A DNA stretch of 6,403 bases, from positions 1 through 6,403 of the forward strand of contig CAZTLI010000321.1 of assembly GCA_964614375.1 (NCBI GenBank), in the 5' to 3' direction. Below, piece by piece: positions 5,053-6,403 of this stretch. This DNA is from CAZTLI01 sp964614375 (GTDB taxonomy: Bacteria > Chloroflexota > Anaerolineae > Aggregatilineales > Phototrophicaceae). Position 1 is the stretch's first letter; every line of letters begins with the position of its first letter. A model generated the notes under the pieces. It did no database searches. It was not told the DNA's origin and worked only from the letters and a program-made list of their open reading frames with translations. A program made the translations under genes and the position numbers.

Positions 5053-6403
5053 ATGTCTGGCGCAGCGATCAATGAACAAATTTTAGAAAATAGACTGATT
5101 CAACTCGAAGAAGCGAGAAGTTGGAGTCCGCGCGTGATTTCGCGTTTGGAAACGATGATTCGCACCGGAGATGATTATGACCTGTTTCGTATCAACCCAC
5201 TACAGTATGCCACTGACAAAAATATGGCGGAATCCGAAACCATTGATTTGTTCCTATACAGCGCCAAATTCGGCCTGTTTGAAATGGAGTGGCATCTGGT
5301 GTGTGCGTTTTGCGCGAATGTGGTAGAAAGTTTGAGCGACTTATCGAATCTACATTCCCACTTTAGATGTAACTTTTGCTCGGCTGAAGTCAACGTGTCT
5401 ATGGACGACTACATTCAGGTTGCCTTTACGATTTCCCCACAAGTTCGCTCTATTCGTTTTCATGACGCCAACACGCTGCCCATTGAAGACTATTATTTCA
5501 AATACCACTTTGCTAAAGGTGTCAAACCCTTGCCAGATGGCACAACGTTTCAACAAGTGGCAGAAATGCTCACCCGTCATATGCAGTATGTGGAACCCGA
5601 CGAGAAGATTGTCATCGAAACAGAAATTATGCCCGGTATGTTACAAGCGAAGGATTTATACCATCGTACATCCGTCGTGTTCTTTTTGCAGGAACATCAA
5701 TCCGAGTTAGAAGCGATTCCGATTCATCTGGAAGAAGGTCAGTTTGTCGCGAAAGACCGCCAATTAAAACCGGCTGAGGTGGTACAATCCGTCGCAACAT
5801 TTCGCTATGACCAGACCGATGAGCTTGAAAGTGGCAAGGTCAAGATTGAATACACGAATCTGATGGAAAAACGCAGCCCACTGCTGGTCGTACACTACCC
5901 CGCAGGCTTTCAGTCGATGTATTTGTCGTTTGACCCATTTTTGTCGGGTAAGCGTTTACTCACGACACAAACATTTCGCGACCTATTTCGCAGCGAGGTG
6001 CTGCAAAATGACGAAGGTATTGGCGTGAAAGACATTACATTTCTGTTCACCGACCTCAAAGGTTCGACAGAAATGTATGATCGCGTTGGTGATGCCAAAG
6101 CCTATTATCTGGTACGGCAGCACTTTGACACGCTCAACAACGCCATCGCCAAGAATTCAGGCGCGATTGTCAAGACGATTGGCGATGCAGTCATGGCGAC
6201 GTTTATGACGCCGAAAGAGGCCGTTCAAGCCGCTATCGACATGATTCAAGGCTTGAATGAATTCAACACAACGATTTCTGAAGACCTATTCCTCAAAATC
6301 GGCATTCATCGCGGGCATTCGATTGTCGTCACGCTCAATGACCGCTTAGACTATTTTGGACAGACGGTGAACATTGCCGCACGGGTACAGGGTTTAGCGG
6401 GCG
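5053..6403 (+). CDS. Class III adenylate cyclase with DUF5939 zinc-ribbon N-terminal region (partial, 3' end missing)
   Basis: The frame runs from ATG 5053 (GGAGG seven bases upstream) without a stop to the window edge, giving 450 residues. Residues about 45-310 look like the DUF5939 region found before cyclase domains. It opens with INPLQYATDKNMAESETIDL and has a CxxC...CxxC pair (Cys84, Cys87, Cys106, Cys109) that should bind zinc. The catalytic domain starts near 325. FTDLKGST supplies the first metal Asp334, KTIGDAVMATF supplies Lys374 and the second metal Asp378, LKIGIHRG follows, and DYFGQTVNIAAR supplies Asp433, Asn440 and Arg444. The Lys374/Asp433 pair is the adenine-recognising combination, so ATP to cAMP is the likely reaction; guanylate cyclases usually carry Glu and Cys or Ser there. 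All catalytic residues are present, so it should be active as a dimer. No signal peptide or membrane helix is visible. Any domain after the cyclase is outside the window. Confidence 0.9.
   Translation, partial: MSGAAINEQILENRLIQLEEARSWSPRVISRLETMIRTGDDYDLFRINPLQYATDKNMAESETIDLFLYSAKFGLFEMEWHLVCAFCANVVESLSDLSNLHSHFRCNFCSAEVNVSMDDYIQVAFTISPQVRSIRFHDANTLPIEDYYFKYHFAKGVKPLPDGTTFQQVAEMLTRHMQYVEPDEKIVIETEIMPGMLQAKDLYHRTSVVFFLQEHQSELEAIPIHLEEGQFVAKDRQLKPAEVVQSVATFRYDQTDELESGKVKIEYTNLMEKRSPLLVVHYPAGFQSMYLSFDPFLSGKRLLTTQTFRDLFRSEVLQNDEGIGVKDITFLFTDLKGSTEMYDRVGDAKAYYLVRQHFDTLNNAIAKNSGAIVKTIGDAVMATFMTPKEAVQAAIDMIQGLNEFNTTISEDLFLKIGIHRGHSIVVTLNDRLDYFGQTVNIAARVQGLAG

Noticed and set aside
4878..5072. Longer start for MoaA, adding 65 residues.
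   Set aside because: The extension overlaps the start of the divergent cyclase gene, contains the candidate promoter, and lacks family similarity. ATG 4877 gives the normal length and has a ribosome binding site.
2465..6403. A cyclic-nucleotide/adenosine system linking the adenosine-specific kinase family gene and the adenylate cyclase.
   Set aside because: They are separated by convergent xth and moaA genes on the other strand and share no promoter. Closeness alone does not support a joint function.

Overview
This 6.4 kb window is a densely packed, roughly half-GC bacterial chromosomal segment with seven protein-coding genes, two of them cut by the window edges. The gene set fits a chromosome rather than a plasmid or phage: a sensor kinase end, a drug/metabolite transporter, an alpha/beta hydrolase, an adenosine-specific kinase family protein, exonuclease III, MoaA, and a DUF5939-type class III cyclase. 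I see no transposase, integrase, CRISPR, tRNA or rRNA. The mix of a DUF5939-cyclase and a PF04008 adenosine-specific kinase suggests Chloroflexota (an Anaerolineae-like lineage) to me. That is inference from gene content and is not proven by the sequence.

Layout. 1-206 (+) is the last 67 residues of a histidine kinase ATPase domain. It is followed after 15 bases by an EamA-family permease (222-1469, +) with an unusual hydrophilic tail of about 125 residues. The permease gene converges on an alpha/beta hydrolase gene (1516-2340, -), and the best terminator for the permease lies inside the hydrolase's last codons. A 124-base divergent spacer then separates the hydrolase from a GTG-started adenosine-specific kinase family gene (2465-2959, +). 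That gene converges on exonuclease III (2979-3743, -) across only 19 bases, with an 8-bp perfect inverted repeat covering both stop codons. Upstream of exonuclease III on the same strand is moaA (3870-4877, -). The 126 bases between them carry a terminator-like hairpin and a pair of TGTACA palindromes. A 175-base AT-rich divergent spacer separates moaA from the start of an adenylate cyclase-like gene (5053 to the window end, +), which has a zinc-ribbon-bearing N-terminal domain and is open at the right edge.

How the genes relate. The kinase end and the permease are probably one transcription unit. moaA and xth lie on one strand but seem separated by a terminator. The other neighbours are convergent or divergent, so the genes do not form one pathway. 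MoaA makes the first molybdopterin intermediate, Xth repairs DNA, the cyclase makes a cyclic nucleotide, and the hydrolase and permease have unknown substrates.

No stretch longer than 300 bases lacks a gene. I found no convincing new multi-gene system. The points most worth a second look are the permease tail, the transcription-end arrangements between convergent genes, the hairpin and palindromes before xth, and the regulatory spacer before the cyclase.
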